Shown here piece after piece: positions 9,374 to 19,300 of a stretch of DNA of 64,000 bases. The stretch's first letter is position 1. Each line of letters opens with the position of its first letter. A model generated the notes under the pieces. It searched no databases and was not told where the DNA came from. It was given only the letters and a program-made list of their open reading frames with translations. The stretch comes from Gammaproteobacteria bacterium (GTDB lineage: Bacteria; Pseudomonadota; Gammaproteobacteria; Steroidobacterales; Steroidobacteraceae). The position numbers were made by a program, and so were the translations under genes. The stretch spans positions 1-64,000 of the forward strand of contig JANYFY010000023.1 of NCBI GenBank assembly GCA_025359565.1, given 5' to 3'.

Positions 9374-10923
9374 CGATACAGCCAAGTTTCGGTGATGGGT
9401 TGATCGACCTTCATGACTCGCAAACGCAGCTCAATTAATTCGACACCCTTGGGATCTACCTCGAAACTGACGCGTAGGCCGTTGATAGCATGGTTAGGCG
9501 TGAGTGTGGCGTTTGATATTTTCCCTGTCGAAGCGCTAAGGTCAACCCGTAATCCTTCGGTTTTATCGCCGGTACCTGCAAAGTCGACTAAGAACACGCG
9601 TCGCTTACCGTCAATACTTGCTCCCGAACGGGTGGCTACAGTTTTTCCTAGATTTTTAGGCAATAGTGGCTCGTCGAGCCAACTAATACGATAGGCGAAA
9701 CGTGCTGCATGCCCTGGAGTGAGGGGATGTGCCAAGCGCCAAAAAGCCGTAATGTTATCGTTACTCTCTCGGCCTGAAGGGATTTCTACGAGCTCCACGT
9801 CGCCCGCTCCCCAGTCGCTGCGCGGTTCTATCCAGGCACTGGGACGTAGCTCGTAAGCCGCCTCGAAATCTTGAAAATCGGTTTGCTGCCGCGATCGTTG
9901 CACTAGACCGAAGCCTAAAGGGGCATGGGTTGTGAAGGTTGAGACCTGTAGTTTAGTGGGATTAGCGAGCTGTCGCCAAATGTGTTCACCGAGGGAGGTC
10001 GTAATTTGTAAGCCATCAGAATCGTGTACTTCCGGTCGGTAATCGTCAAGCAATCCGCGATTGGTTTCGTCGAACAAGAACATGGATGTCAGTGGTGCAA
10101 TACCCACTAAACGCATTTCGGTACGGGGAAACACAGACATGTCCACGTCCATAGTGGTTATAGTGCCCGGATGTATGCTAAATCGATAGGCGCCGGTAGC
10201 GGATTCGCTTTCAAGCAGAGCATAAATAATTACGGTTGCCGCATTTAAGGTCGGTCGTTCGATCCAAAAATGCGTGAATGCCGGAAATTCTTCGCCAGCG
10301 GGCTCTGCGGTATTGATCGCAAGGCCACGCGCCGAGAGGCCGTATAAGAGATGTTGGGCTACGCTGCGAAAATAGCTGGCCCCTTGGAACACTAAGAATT
10401 CGTCCCAAATTTTTCGCGAATTTATGTGATTGCGAAGGCGGAAGCCCGATAGCGGGATTGAAGTTTTTCCGAGTTGAGTGGGCAAAGAGGTGCCCATTTG
10501 GAACATTTCCGGAGTTGCGATTAGGTCTTGTGCAAGGCCTTTTTCCACCTTTGAGACCGTAATTTTGGTCAGTTGATTCGGTCGCGAACGCAGTAACTCC
10601 AATCGGAAGGGTAGGTTCTCGGCCCGCCAAATAGCGGCATCGGGATTAAAATGCATGCTGCGATATTGTTCGGGACTGGGTTTGTCTAGTGCAGCTGGGA
10701 TACTATTGCGCTGTGGTGTATAGGGCGTGGCCGCGCGTCGCTTGGCATCCAGAGTCAGCGATTCATAGGAAAATGCGTAACTTGCTGGCTCCTTGTCGGA
10801 GGCTTGAATGTTGCTGCTGTAGATCGCTGCCAGCAATACTACGAGAGTCCATCCAAAATGGGTTGCTAAGGTCCCCGCGGCTAGATTACTTAAAGGCATG
10901 GTTCGTATGCTATCTGATGTCAT
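9358..10923 (-). CDS. opgG: Glucans biosynthesis protein G, first gene of the opg operon
   Basis: OpgG is a periplasmic beta-sandwich protein needed for making or branching periplasmic glucans. Family motifs include SYESLTLDAKRRA, PEQYRSMHF, GASYFRSV, YGLSARGLAINT, GIAPLTSMFLF and EVHDSDGLQI. From the ATG at 10923 the N-terminus is MTSDSIRTMPLSNLAAG and then a hydrophobic segment (WTLVVLLAAIYSSNIQA), so Sec export is expected. A second ATG at 10899 is also possible, and neither has a strong ribosome site. A longer reading up to 11076 would run antisense through plsY and is rejected. The start lies only 9 bases from the divergent plsY start. Confidence 0.9.
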   Translation of the reverse strand: MTSDSIRTMPLSNLAAGTLATHFGWTLVVLLAAIYSSNIQASDKEPASYAFSYESLTLDAKRRAATPYTPQRNSIPAALDKPSPEQYRSMHFNPDAAIWRAENLPFRLELLRSRPNQLTKITVSKVEKGLAQDLIATPEMFQMGTSLPTQLGKTSIPLSGFRLRNHINSRKIWDEFLVFQGASYFRSVAQHLLYGLSARGLAINTAEPAGEEFPAFTHFWIERPTLNAATVIIYALLESESATGAYRFSIHPGTITTMDVDMSVFPRTEMRLVGIAPLTSMFLFDETNRGLLDDYRPEVHDSDGLQITTSLGEHIWRQLANPTKLQVSTFTTHAPLGFGLVQRSRQQTDFQDFEAAYELRPSAWIEPRSDWGAGDVELVEIPSGRESNDNITAFWRLAHPLTPGHAARFAYRISWLDEPLLPKNLGKTVATRSGASIDGKRRVFLVDFAGTGDKTEGLRVDLSASTGKISNATLTPNHAINGLRVSFEVDPKGVELIELRLRVMKVDQPITETWLYRWTAP

Positions 10924-10932
10924 AATCGGATT

Positions 10933-11577
10933 ATGCTCGAACTTGGCCTCAAAACGCTGCTCGCTTATTTTTTGGGGACCCTCTTGGGCAGTTTGTTGCT
11001 CGGGACGTTTAAGGGAGTAGATATACGAAATTCCGGTAGCGGAAACGCGGGGGCCACAAATGCATTGCGCACGCAAGGCAAAATTTTCGCTATTGGCGTA
11101 CTAATCATCGATATTGGTAAAGGCCTATTGGCAACAGCTTGGGTGCCGACCCTAACGTTTTCAGGCATTACTCCAGATCCAGAGATAGGTCAGTATGGTT
11201 TAGTTTTAGCCTGTGGTGTCGCTGTAATATTGGGCCACGTTTATCCAGTATGGTTTGCTTTTCGCGGCGGCAAAGGGGTGGCAACCATATTCGGTGTGAT
11301 TGCGGGCATCGATGTGCGCTTAATATTGCCCGTAGGGGTTAGTTGGCTTTGCATGCTGGTGGCGACCGGATATGTCGGTCTTGCGTCCATGTTGGCCGGC
11401 GTTGCGCTGGTGGTCAGCGTATATTGTTTAGACCCAGGCAACACACCGTTATTGCTGTTCAGTGTCCTGGTCACCCTCTTTGTGGTCTACACCCATCGCA
11501 GCAACATTGTGCGCATGTACTCGGGAAATGAGCATCGGGTGCGCCGTCTATGGTTGTTTCGATCTCGGAAAGCATAG
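10933..11577 (+). CDS. plsY: Acyl-phosphate glycerol-3-phosphate acyltransferase
   Basis: PlsY transfers the acyl group from acyl phosphate to sn-glycerol 3-phosphate, the first step of membrane phospholipid synthesis, in the inner membrane. The 214-residue product has about five hydrophobic helices and the family's conserved loops: NSGSGNAGATN near residue 35 and GHVYPVWFAFRGGKGVAT near residue 100. The ATG at 10933 is divergent from opgG. The end overlaps the birA frame by 28 bases, so plsY, birA, the SPOR gene and the small membrane protein probably form one transcript. Confidence 0.93.
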   Translation: MLELGLKTLLAYFLGTLLGSLLLGTFKGVDIRNSGSGNAGATNALRTQGKIFAIGVLIIDIGKGLLATAWVPTLTFSGITPDPEIGQYGLVLACGVAVILGHVYPVWFAFRGGKGVATIFGVIAGIDVRLILPVGVSWLCMLVATGYVGLASMLAGVALVVSVYCLDPGNTPLLLFSVLVTLFVVYTHRSNIVRMYSGNEHRVRRLWLFRSRKA

Positions 11578-12551
11578 GGCACCCCGCTCTGTTAATGCTG
11601 TTGGCCGATGGCCAATGGCGTTCGAGTGGATGGTTGGCTGAGCAATTGAGTGTAGACCGTGTCGACTTACATGAGCAGGTGCAGCGGCTGAGTGCTTATG
11701 GCATTCCGTTAGCGTTAAAAGGTGAGGATTACCAATTGGCGCGGTCGGTTGAGTTACTCAATTCAGCGAGCATCTTAGCTGCGTTTGGTGAGCATGCGAC
11801 GGCTCGAATGCCGCAAATTGAGATTTTATTTGAGGTGGGATCAACCAATAGTTGGTTGCTCTCGAGTGAGCCGCCGCCGCGCGGTAGTATGAAAGTTTGT
11901 TTGGCCGAATTGCAAACTACAGGGCGTGGTCGCCAGGGTCGGCCCTGGCTTGCTCCCTTTGGAGGCAGCATTGCTCTGTCAGTCAGTTGGAATTTTGGTA
12001 ACTTTGTCCGGCCCTTACCCTGCTTGAGTTTAAGTATAGGCGTCGCCGTTGCGCGAGCCTTGAGGCGAGTCGGAGCGCATGGCATTGCGTTGAAGTGGCC
12101 GAATGATATTTGGTTTGCTGACCGTAAGATAGGAGGCGTTCTTATTGAACTTAAGACTGAGCCAGGTGGCGCTGTTTATGTAGTCATTGGCGTGGGAATT
12201 AATCTATGGCTGGATGAAGCCATGCGACAGGCCATTGAAGCTTCCGGTGTGAGCGTGGCTTCAGTAGCGGATGCGTGCCGCACGCCGCCGCTGCGCAATA
12301 ACGTGGTGGGAATATTATTGGACGAAATTTTTGGTGTATTGGAGCAATTTGAGCGAGAGGGTTTCGCATCGTTGCGGCTGGATTGGGAGGCTCTGGATGC
12401 GTTGCGGGGTCGGACTGCACAGGTGCTAGTGGGGGAGCGTATCATCGAAGGCATGGCGATGGGCATCGACGCCGAAGGCGCTTTGCTGTTGGAGATCAAC
12501 GGCTGTTGTCAGAAATTCCTCTCGGGTGAGGTTAGTTTGCGGTTGCCTTAA
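11550..12551 (+). CDS. birA: Biotin--protein ligase and biotin operon repressor
   Basis: BirA makes biotinyl-AMP and transfers biotin to the carboxyl carrier protein of acetyl-CoA carboxylase; the long form also represses biotin genes. The 333-residue product has an N-terminal winged-helix part (LADGQWRSSGWLAEQLSVD, SAYGIPLALKG). It is followed by the ligase domain with TTGRGRQGRPW, LKWPNDIW and KIGGVLIEL, and a small C-terminal domain. The start at 11550 overlaps plsY; an internal ATG about 15 codons later would also retain the winged helix, and neither has a strong ribosome site. In many gammaproteobacteria coaX lies directly after birA. Here it does not, and coaX is at 44759. Confidence 0.93.
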   Translation: MVVSISESIGHPALLMLLADGQWRSSGWLAEQLSVDRVDLHEQVQRLSAYGIPLALKGEDYQLARSVELLNSASILAAFGEHATARMPQIEILFEVGSTNSWLLSSEPPPRGSMKVCLAELQTTGRGRQGRPWLAPFGGSIALSVSWNFGNFVRPLPCLSLSIGVAVARALRRVGAHGIALKWPNDIWFADRKIGGVLIELKTEPGGAVYVVIGVGINLWLDEAMRQAIEASGVSVASVADACRTPPLRNNVVGILLDEIFGVLEQFEREGFASLRLDWEALDALRGRTAQVLVGERIIEGMAMGIDAEGALLLEINGCCQKFLSGEVSLRLP

Positions 12552-12560
12552 GGAGATCCA

Positions 12561-13250
12561 TTGACTCTGTTAAAGACGCTGGTTTTCGGTTTATTACTCG
12601 TTAATGCGGGGTATTTTCTGTGGGTGCAGGGTGTCGGTAAAGCGCCGCAGCCAGTGGTGCAGGTTGCGCCAGGCTTACAGCTGGCCTCTGAGGCTCATGT
12701 TAGTGTGCCCGCGGTGGTAGCCTTAGCCGCGGTTCAGGCTAACGAAGCGAGCGATAACGCGGAACCGGCTCGCTGTGTCAGCATCGGACCCTTTCCAGAT
12801 GTGGCGGAAGCGGCGCATGCCGCTAGTAGCTTGCGAGCGAGTTTGTATGATCCTAGGCAGCGCGTAGCGGAAGGTGAGGTTTGGGCCGGTGTATGGGTGT
12901 ATTTGCCGGTGCCAGCGACGAAGCTTGCGAGTGAACAAATTCTTGCGAAATTGAAAGAAAGCGGTATTGACGATGCACTCACCATGCCGGGACCTGGCGA
13001 TTCCTCTGTGATCTCGCTGGGGTTGTTTAGCGAACCTAAGCGTGCGCAGTCAAGGGTGGCGCAGGCGCAGGGACTTGGCTACAAGCCGACCATAGTGGAT
13101 CGAAAGCGGACAGGTGATGTGTATTGGATTGATCTAAACTTGAAATCCACCGATAGTTTGACAAACTTAGCGCAGTTACAAGGAAAAAAAGGTCGCATCG
13201 TACGCTTGGAAATGAAGGCATGCCCGGTGGTGAACGCGAATTCCCTATGA
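12561..13250 (+). CDS. Membrane-anchored SPOR-domain protein
   Basis: The TTG start at 12561 is supported by AGGAG 6 bases upstream, directly after the birA stop. The 229-residue product has one N-terminal membrane helix (LVFGLLLVNAGYFLWVQ), an alanine- and valine-rich linker, and a C-terminal segment (about residues 150-225, SVISLGLFSEPKRAQSRVAQ) typical of SPOR domains. SPOR domains bind peptidoglycan stripped of stem peptides at division sites. SPOR proteins next to birA or coaX are common in gammaproteobacteria. The stop overlaps the next gene in an ATGA arrangement. The exact role is unknown. Confidence 0.75.
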   Translation: MTLLKTLVFGLLLVNAGYFLWVQGVGKAPQPVVQVAPGLQLASEAHVSVPAVVALAAVQANEASDNAEPARCVSIGPFPDVAEAAHAASSLRASLYDPRQRVAEGEVWAGVWVYLPVPATKLASEQILAKLKESGIDDALTMPGPGDSSVISLGLFSEPKRAQSRVAQAQGLGYKPTIVDRKRTGDVYWIDLNLKSTDSLTNLAQLQGKKGRIVRLEMKACPVVNANSL

Positions 13251-13624
13251 TGGATAGGCGTATGTTAGGTAAGTGGAGTTGGTGGTTTTTGTCTGCGCTC
13301 GGCGCGGTGATCGGCTACGGATTTTTACTGGGATTTTTGTGGTTAGTGGTCGCGCAGATTTCTGATTGGTTGCGGGTGGGGGAATGGATTCATCTGGGAG
13401 TTGCAGAAGGGCTGCATGCGGAACTGGTTCGCTGTTGTGTGCACACAGGGGATAAGGGGCATTGGGCAGTATTGTTGCAATGGCTGGAATCACCGATCAA
13501 CTGGCTAGGTTTGCATAAACTTCTTGAAGTGCTACCCGCATCGTTGGCGATGTTTATGGTGAGCGTCACCGGCAATTGCCTGTTCATCTACTGCAAGGAT
13601 CGTATTGCAGAGCGCAAACTTTAA
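13247..13624 (+). CDS. Small inner-membrane protein, unrecognised
   Basis: A 125-residue protein with two clear hydrophobic segments: WWFLSALGAVIGYGFLLGFL near the N-terminus and LPASLAMFMVSVTGNCLFIY near the C-terminus. Between them lies an amphipathic stretch containing CCVHTGDKGHW. The ATG at 13247 overlaps the stop of the SPOR gene by four bases (ATGA), so translational coupling is likely. A second ATG at 13250 gives nearly the same product. I do not recognise the family. The position suggests an envelope role with the SPOR protein, but nothing in the sequence proves that. Confidence 0.6.
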   Translation: MMDRRMLGKWSWWFLSALGAVIGYGFLLGFLWLVVAQISDWLRVGEWIHLGVAEGLHAELVRCCVHTGDKGHWAVLLQWLESPINWLGLHKLLEVLPASLAMFMVSVTGNCLFIYCKDRIAERKL

Positions 13625-13658
13625 CCTAACCGGCACTCGTTCCCTTAGGCGCAAACAT

Positions 13659-14243
13659 TTAGCGCGTTGCGGGCTGAACTTCGAGTTTGCTAGTGTGGCT
13701 GTGCCTTAAAACGCCATCAAGTGTAGCGTGGAATATATATTCTGCGTCGCGATGCTCGCCAACCATAAAAAAATGATCCGCAAGCTTTGAAAATCCGTAA
13801 CGATGATAGAAGCGCTGGGCGCGTGGATTGACGCTGTATACGCTGAGCAATACGTCCACGTTGCCGCGCGAGCGTAACCAGTTCATACCCCATTCCATCA
13901 ATAAAGGGGCTATTCCCTGGCCATGACATGATTTACGCATATAAAGTTGTTTAAGTTCACCGGTCGCTCGCCCGGGGGCCGCAAATGGCAGGCTATTGGT
14001 TCCCACCTTAATGAAGCCTAGAAAAACACCGTCTTGCACGGCTACTTGGAAAGCGTAGTCAGCATCCTTCAGCTGGGTCGCCTGAACGCCAGGACCAAAG
14101 CTCGTATTTAAGAATTTAGCCAAATTGTCCGATGAGTACAAATGCCCAAAAGATTCAACAAAGGTCTCGCGAGCTAAGGCCGCTAGGGTTTCAGCTTCAT
14201 CGAGTCTGGGCGTGCGCAGTACAAAATTGTCCATGGATCTCAT
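13659..14243 (-). CDS. GNAT-family N-acetyltransferase
   Basis: The 194-residue product has the GNAT layout: RTPRLDEAETLAALARETF at the N-terminus, the acceptor strand ELKQLYMRKSCHGQGIAPLL (an acetyl-CoA pyrophosphate loop of R/KxxxGxG type), and VNPRAQRFYHRYGFSKL near the C-terminus. The last motif is usual for enzymes acetylating small amines or polyamines, but the substrate cannot be read. A second ATG three codons in (14234) is an equally possible start. It is divergent from the M24 peptidase gene, with about 57 bases between starts, so both may share a control region. Confidence 0.8.
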   Translation of the reverse strand: MRSMDNFVLRTPRLDEAETLAALARETFVESFGHLYSSDNLAKFLNTSFGPGVQATQLKDADYAFQVAVQDGVFLGFIKVGTNSLPFAAPGRATGELKQLYMRKSCHGQGIAPLLMEWGMNWLRSRGNVDVLLSVYSVNPRAQRFYHRYGFSKLADHFFMVGEHRDAEYIFHATLDGVLRHSHTSKLEVQPATR

Positions 14244-14300
14244 CCGGACATTAAACTATCGGGTGAATGGTCGGACCTTTGAGTATTGAGGAGATTTGCT

Positions 14301-15563
14301 GTGATATCAAGACGTACTTTTATGGCGGCGGTTGGTGCAGTAAGTGCTGTGCCGCAGTTTTTCAGTGTACTGAAAGCGGAGGTAGCGGCCGCTAAACCCA
14401 TTTCGGTAGGGGAAAGACAAACTCGAATAGCAAAATTACAGCGTCTTATGCTCGACCGTAAGGTGGGTGCACTCTTGGTCGAACCCGGCTCGACGCTCGA
14501 TTATTTCACTGGAATTCGTTGGCATCGATCCGAACGTACGACTGCGGCGATCATTCCGGCGCGGGGTGAAGCGGTGGTGATCACGCCTGCTTTCGAAGAG
14601 CCTTCAGTACGCGAAACGTTGCAAATAGGGGGTGAGGTGCGCGCTTGGAACGAAGCGGACAGTCCGTTTGAACGCCTGGTGCAGGCGTTAAGAGATCGGG
14701 GTGTGCACGAAGGATCGGTTGCGGTCGAATCCACTACGCGGTTCTTTATTGTGGATGGAATCCGCCAGCTCTCGCCCCGCTACCAGTTCATAGCCGCGGA
14801 TTCGTTAGTGGGAGCATGTCGTCTCATAAAATCGCCTACCGAACTAGCGCTGATGCAACTCGCCAATAATGTGACTATGGCTGCGATGACCAAGGTGCAT
14901 GCGCGGGTTTCACTAGGCATGAATTCGGACGAAATTGCGGCTCTGATGAACGAAGAGACTGCAGTCTTGGGCGGTTTGCCAGAATTTTCTCTGGTCCTGT
15001 TAAATGAGGCCTCTGCTTATCCGCACGGTTCTCGTCAGGCGCAAACTGTTCGTGAAGGGTCTATCGTGTTGATGGATTGTGGTTGCTCAGTGCAGGGTTA
15101 CCAATCGGATATATCCCGTACTTGGGTTCACGGCTCTGCTACTCGGCATCAAAGAAAGGTTTGGGAGACCGTCAAGCGTGGACAAGAACTTGCACTGGAA
15201 ACAGCCAAGATCGGCATTCCAACTGGCCATCTGGATGACGTGGTTCGCGCCTATTACGAGCGCGAAGGCTGGGGGCGTCACTATCAACTGCCGGGATTAC
15301 CTCATCGCACCGGACATGGAATCGGTATGGATGGACACGAGAGCGCCTATCTGGTGCATGGTGACACCACAGCACTCCAGGTTGGGATGTGTTTTTCCGA
15401 TGAGCCGGGACTTTATATTCCGGGCGAATTTGGGGTTCGTTTAGAAGACTGCTGGTACATGAGCGCGGCAGGTCCTGTCACTTTTACGGCACTTGCGGAT
15501 TCGATTGATAGGCCAATGGGTGTTAAAATAACAGCTAAATCAAACAAGGAAGCCGTTGCATGA
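14301..15563 (+). CDS. Exported M24-family metallopeptidase (Xaa-Pro aminopeptidase type)
   Basis: The GTG at 14301 follows GAGGAG by 8 bases and gives a product starting MISRRTFMAAVGAVSAV, a Tat signal, so the 420-residue enzyme should act in the periplasm. The C-terminal pita-bread domain carries all five metal ligands of the M24 family: both Asp in MDCGCSVQGYQSDIS, His in TGHGIGMD, Glu in SDEPGLY and Glu in VRLEDCW. The N-terminal domain matches creatinase/prolidase folds. It probably trims peptides with proline at position two. The stop overlaps the next gene by four bases, linking it to the LolA-like and Asp-box genes. Confidence 0.88.
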   Translation: MISRRTFMAAVGAVSAVPQFFSVLKAEVAAAKPISVGERQTRIAKLQRLMLDRKVGALLVEPGSTLDYFTGIRWHRSERTTAAIIPARGEAVVITPAFEEPSVRETLQIGGEVRAWNEADSPFERLVQALRDRGVHEGSVAVESTTRFFIVDGIRQLSPRYQFIAADSLVGACRLIKSPTELALMQLANNVTMAAMTKVHARVSLGMNSDEIAALMNEETAVLGGLPEFSLVLLNEASAYPHGSRQAQTVREGSIVLMDCGCSVQGYQSDISRTWVHGSATRHQRKVWETVKRGQELALETAKIGIPTGHLDDVVRAYYEREGWGRHYQLPGLPHRTGHGIGMDGHESAYLVHGDTTALQVGMCFSDEPGLYIPGEFGVRLEDCWYMSAAGPVTFTALADSIDRPMGVKITAKSNKEAVA

Positions 15564-16336
15564 ATCGAAGCTACTCAATGTTACCAATGGCCGGGTTATG
15601 GTGTTTTTCTCACTTGTTGTTATCGGCACCGATTTTTGCAGCCACCCTAACACTGGATGAATTAGTGAATAAGAATATTGAGGCACGCGGGGGTCTTGCC
15701 GCTGTGCATGCGATGCAATCGCTTAAAATCCAAGGCAAGCTATTGGTTAATGATGGCCAGTTCGAACTTGCATTCGTGCAAATCGTGCGCCGACCCACAT
15801 CGGTGCGCACGGAGGCTACTATCCAAGGATTGACGCAAGTGCAGGCCTACGACGGATCTGCGGGTTGGCAGATTAACCCGTTCCAGGGACGTAAGGATCC
15901 GGAGCGATTATCGGCAGACGATGTCAAGAGTCTGGCGGAGACTGCAGCTGACTTTGATGGTGCGTTGGTTGATGGAGGCCCGAAAGGCAATAAGTTTGAG
16001 TATTTAGGAACGGAAGATATTGAAGGCACGCAGGCGCATAAAATCAAGCTGACGCGGCCGAGCGGGGATACGGAGTATGTGTATCTTGATCCGGACCATT
16101 TTCTGGAAATCCGCGTGTTAAGTCAGCGTACCGAACATGGGGTCCAAGTCGAGACTGAGACCGATTTAAGCGATTATGAAAAAATAGAAGGTGTATTAGT
16201 GCCATTCTCGATTGTGACGGGTGAGAAAGGCTCTTCTGATCGGCAGAAACTGATTGTGAGTCATGCAGAAATCAATGCGAAGGCCGATGCCGGGTTGTTC
16301 GAATTTCCAGCGACGAAGCCCAAAAGCGGCACTTGA
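15560..16336 (+). CDS. Exported LolA-like (outer-membrane lipoprotein-sorting type) protein
   Basis: The 258-residue product begins with a Sec signal (FSHLLLSAPIFAATLT). It continues with TLDELVNKNIEARGGLAAVH, AYDGSAGWQINPF, YVYLDPDHFLEIRV and ETETDLSDYEKIEGVLVPF. These match the LolA/LppX-like half-barrel proteins often annotated as outer-membrane lipoprotein-sorting proteins. Such folds bind lipids or hydrophobic ligands in the periplasm. The start codon overlaps the peptidase stop (ATGA), so the two are translated together. The gap to the Asp-box gene is about 30 bases. It is too divergent and in the wrong context to be the housekeeping lolA. Confidence 0.7.
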   Translation: MNRSYSMLPMAGLWCFSHLLLSAPIFAATLTLDELVNKNIEARGGLAAVHAMQSLKIQGKLLVNDGQFELAFVQIVRRPTSVRTEATIQGLTQVQAYDGSAGWQINPFQGRKDPERLSADDVKSLAETAADFDGALVDGGPKGNKFEYLGTEDIEGTQAHKIKLTRPSGDTEYVYLDPDHFLEIRVLSQRTEHGVQVETETDLSDYEKIEGVLVPFSIVTGEKGSSDRQKLIVSHAEINAKADAGLFEFPATKPKSGT

Positions 16337-16370
16337 ATAAAAACGTCATTTGAATCTTAGGATGCACAAA

Positions 16371-19300
16371 ATGTTTCATACTCGATTTGTAATTGCTGTA
16401 GCCGTTGGAGTATTTGCGGCGTGTCAAGGAATCGCGGGAGATTTAGCGCCTTTTTCGTCGGCTACAATCTCAGGGTTAGGTGCGCGCAATATTGGATCGG
16501 CAACCATGAGCGGGCGCATTTCGGCCATCACAGGTTTTAAAGACCCCTCCGGACGAACAATCCTGTACGTGGGAGCGGCAAGTGGCGGCGTTTGGAAGAG
16601 CTCGGATGGGGGCACTCGCTACAAGCCCTTGTTCGACCAAGAGTCGGTGCAATCTATTGGATCAGTCGCGTTGGATCCCTCAAACCCGCTAAATGTTTGG
16701 GTAGGCACAGGCGAAGCTTGGACCCGTAATAGTGTATCCATTGGCGGCGGCATCTATAAATCCAGTGATGGCGGTGACACCTGGCGTAATGTAGGTCTGC
16801 CCAATTCTGAGCGTATTGCCAAAGTATTGGTGAATCCGAAAGATCCTAATATGGTGTATGCGTGTGTCGCGGGTAAGCTTTGGAGCGATTCCGCAGACCG
16901 TGGCTTGTATAAGACAGTCGATGGCGGCAGTCACTGGAAAATGATTCTCAAGGGGGCCAATCTTTCTACGGGTTGTGCAAGCGTGGCATTGGATGTCAAT
17001 AATTCCGAGGTTATTTTTGCAAGTCTTTGGGATTTTCGCCGTAAAGGGTGGACCTTTCGTTCGGGTGGAGAGTCTGCTGAGACGGTTTCGGGCAGTGGCC
17101 TATTCCGCTCAAGTGATGCGGGGGAGACTTGGGCTGAGATTACCGATTCCAAGAATTCCGGATTTGCACGTAAGCCTTTCGGTCGTATTGCGGTGGCCGT
17201 GGCGCCGAGTCAATCGAATCGTATTTATGCGTATGTTGAGTCGGCCGATAGTGCGATGTATGTATCGGACGATGCAGGTAAGACCTGGCAACAGCGTGAC
17301 AAGAGTCAGTGGATGGTATGGCGTTCGTTCTACTTCGCTAACTTAATCGTCGACCCTAAGAATGCGGACCGAGTCTTCAAAACCGATGGCGCCTTGATCG
17401 TCAGCGATGATGCCGGCAAAAGTTTTAGCGCAGTGGGTGGTTTTGCGGGTATGCATGGCGATGTACATGATTTATGGATTGACCCGTCTAATCCGCAGAG
17501 CATTGTAGCGGGCGATGATGGGGGTATTTGGTATTCCTACAATGGCGGCACTAAGTGGTGGAAGGGCGGAAATCTTCCTCTATCTCAGTTTTATCATGTC
17601 AGTGTCGACAATGCTGATCCTTACCGCGTGTATGGTGGTTTGCAAGATAACGGTTCGTGGATTGGTGCGACGAGTCATCCGGGCGGTATCACCAATGCTC
17701 AATGGCAAACGGTTTATGGCGGAGACGGTTTTTGGGTATTTCAAGATCCTTCCGATCCTAATTACGTCTATGCCGAGGCGCAGGGTGGTTTTATAGGTCG
17801 AGTTAATCGTTGGAATTATGAGACGCGCGATATTCATCCGTTGCTTAATACTGAAGATCTTTCTAGGTACAAGAAACTTCGTTTTAACTGGAATACGCCT
17901 ATCGCCCTTTCGCCGAATGAGAGCGGTACGATTTATTTGGGCAGTCAGTTTTTATTTCGCTCTAAGGACCACGGGCAAAGTTGGGCGCGCATTTCCCCAG
18001 ACTTGACCACCAACGATCCTGCTCATCAAAAGCAGGAACAATCGGGCGGCGTCACGGTAGATAATTCTGCCGCTGAAATGTATGAAACGATATTCTCAAT
18101 TAGTGAATCACCTAAAAATTCTCGCGTAATTTGGGCGGGAACCGATGACGGGCGTTTACAAGTCACGCAAGATGCCGGAGAGCATTGGCAAGATGTCATT
18201 GCGAATGTCCCCGACCTTCCCAAAGGAGCCTGGGTCAATTGGGTGCAAGCGAGTAACTTTGACGCGGGCACTGCTTATGCGGCCTTTGATTTGCACACGT
18301 TTGGAGATATGGGGACGTATGTTTATCGCACGCGAGATTTCGGTAAGACTTGGGTGCCTTTGGTCACGCCCAAAGATTCAAAAACTGTTCGAGGGTACGC
18401 GCATGTCATTAAGCAAGACTTAAAAAGTCCGGGGCTTTTATTTCTAGGGACTGAATTTGGATTGTATGTGTCAATTGACGCAGGCGAACGTTGGGCGCAA
18501 TTCAAAGGCGGGCACATCCCTAATGTGGCGGTTCGTGATATTGCCATCCAGCCGCGCGAAAATGATTTAGTGCTTGCGACGCATGGTCGCGGCATTTGGA
18601 TTATCGACGACATTACCCCACTACGCGCTTTGTCGGCGGAGGTGTTGGCGGCGGAATTTACCATGATTGCCTCAAGGCCAGCCATTCAGCGGTTGCGCCC
18701 GAGCGGCGGCGAGGTAACGGGTGCCGCGGTGTTCATCGGTGATAATTCGCCGGATGGCACCGCGATCGTGTATTACCAGCGGGCGCGGCATCTGTACGGG
18801 AAACTCAAGCTTGAAATACTGGATTCAGCGGGCAAAGTGGTGGCGGATCTTCCCGCGGACAAGCGACCTGGTTTGAATCGCGTTATTTGGAATATGCTTG
18901 AGAAGCCGCCGCGCGTGCCGCCGGCAGCACAGTTGGCGGGGGCGGGTACCCAAGGTGCTCGAGTCTTGCCCGGAAATTATAGGGTTCGCATGACCAATAA
19001 CGGGAAGGTCTATGAGTCACCCTTGGTGGTGGCAATTGATCCGGCGGCGACTTTTACGGGGGCTGATCGAGAGGCGCAACATGCGGCGGCGGCGCGCGTG
19101 AAAAAACTTTTCTCGAGCGAAAGTCAGTTGATGGAGCGGATTGTGGGATTGCGCAGTCAACTGGGGAAGGCTGCGGGTTTGCTCAAGAAATCTGCTGGGG
19201 CAGATAATGTGACGCTACTTGATACGCAGGTCGATGCGGTTCGCAAAGAGATTGTCGCAACCACCGAGGGCGGTGCAATCACCGGTGAAGAACGACTCCG

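Noticed and set aside
11077-11168. Further minus-strand extension near opgG and plsY
   Set aside because: It would place opgG coding over plsY; the export signal of OpgG begins at 10923 or 10899.
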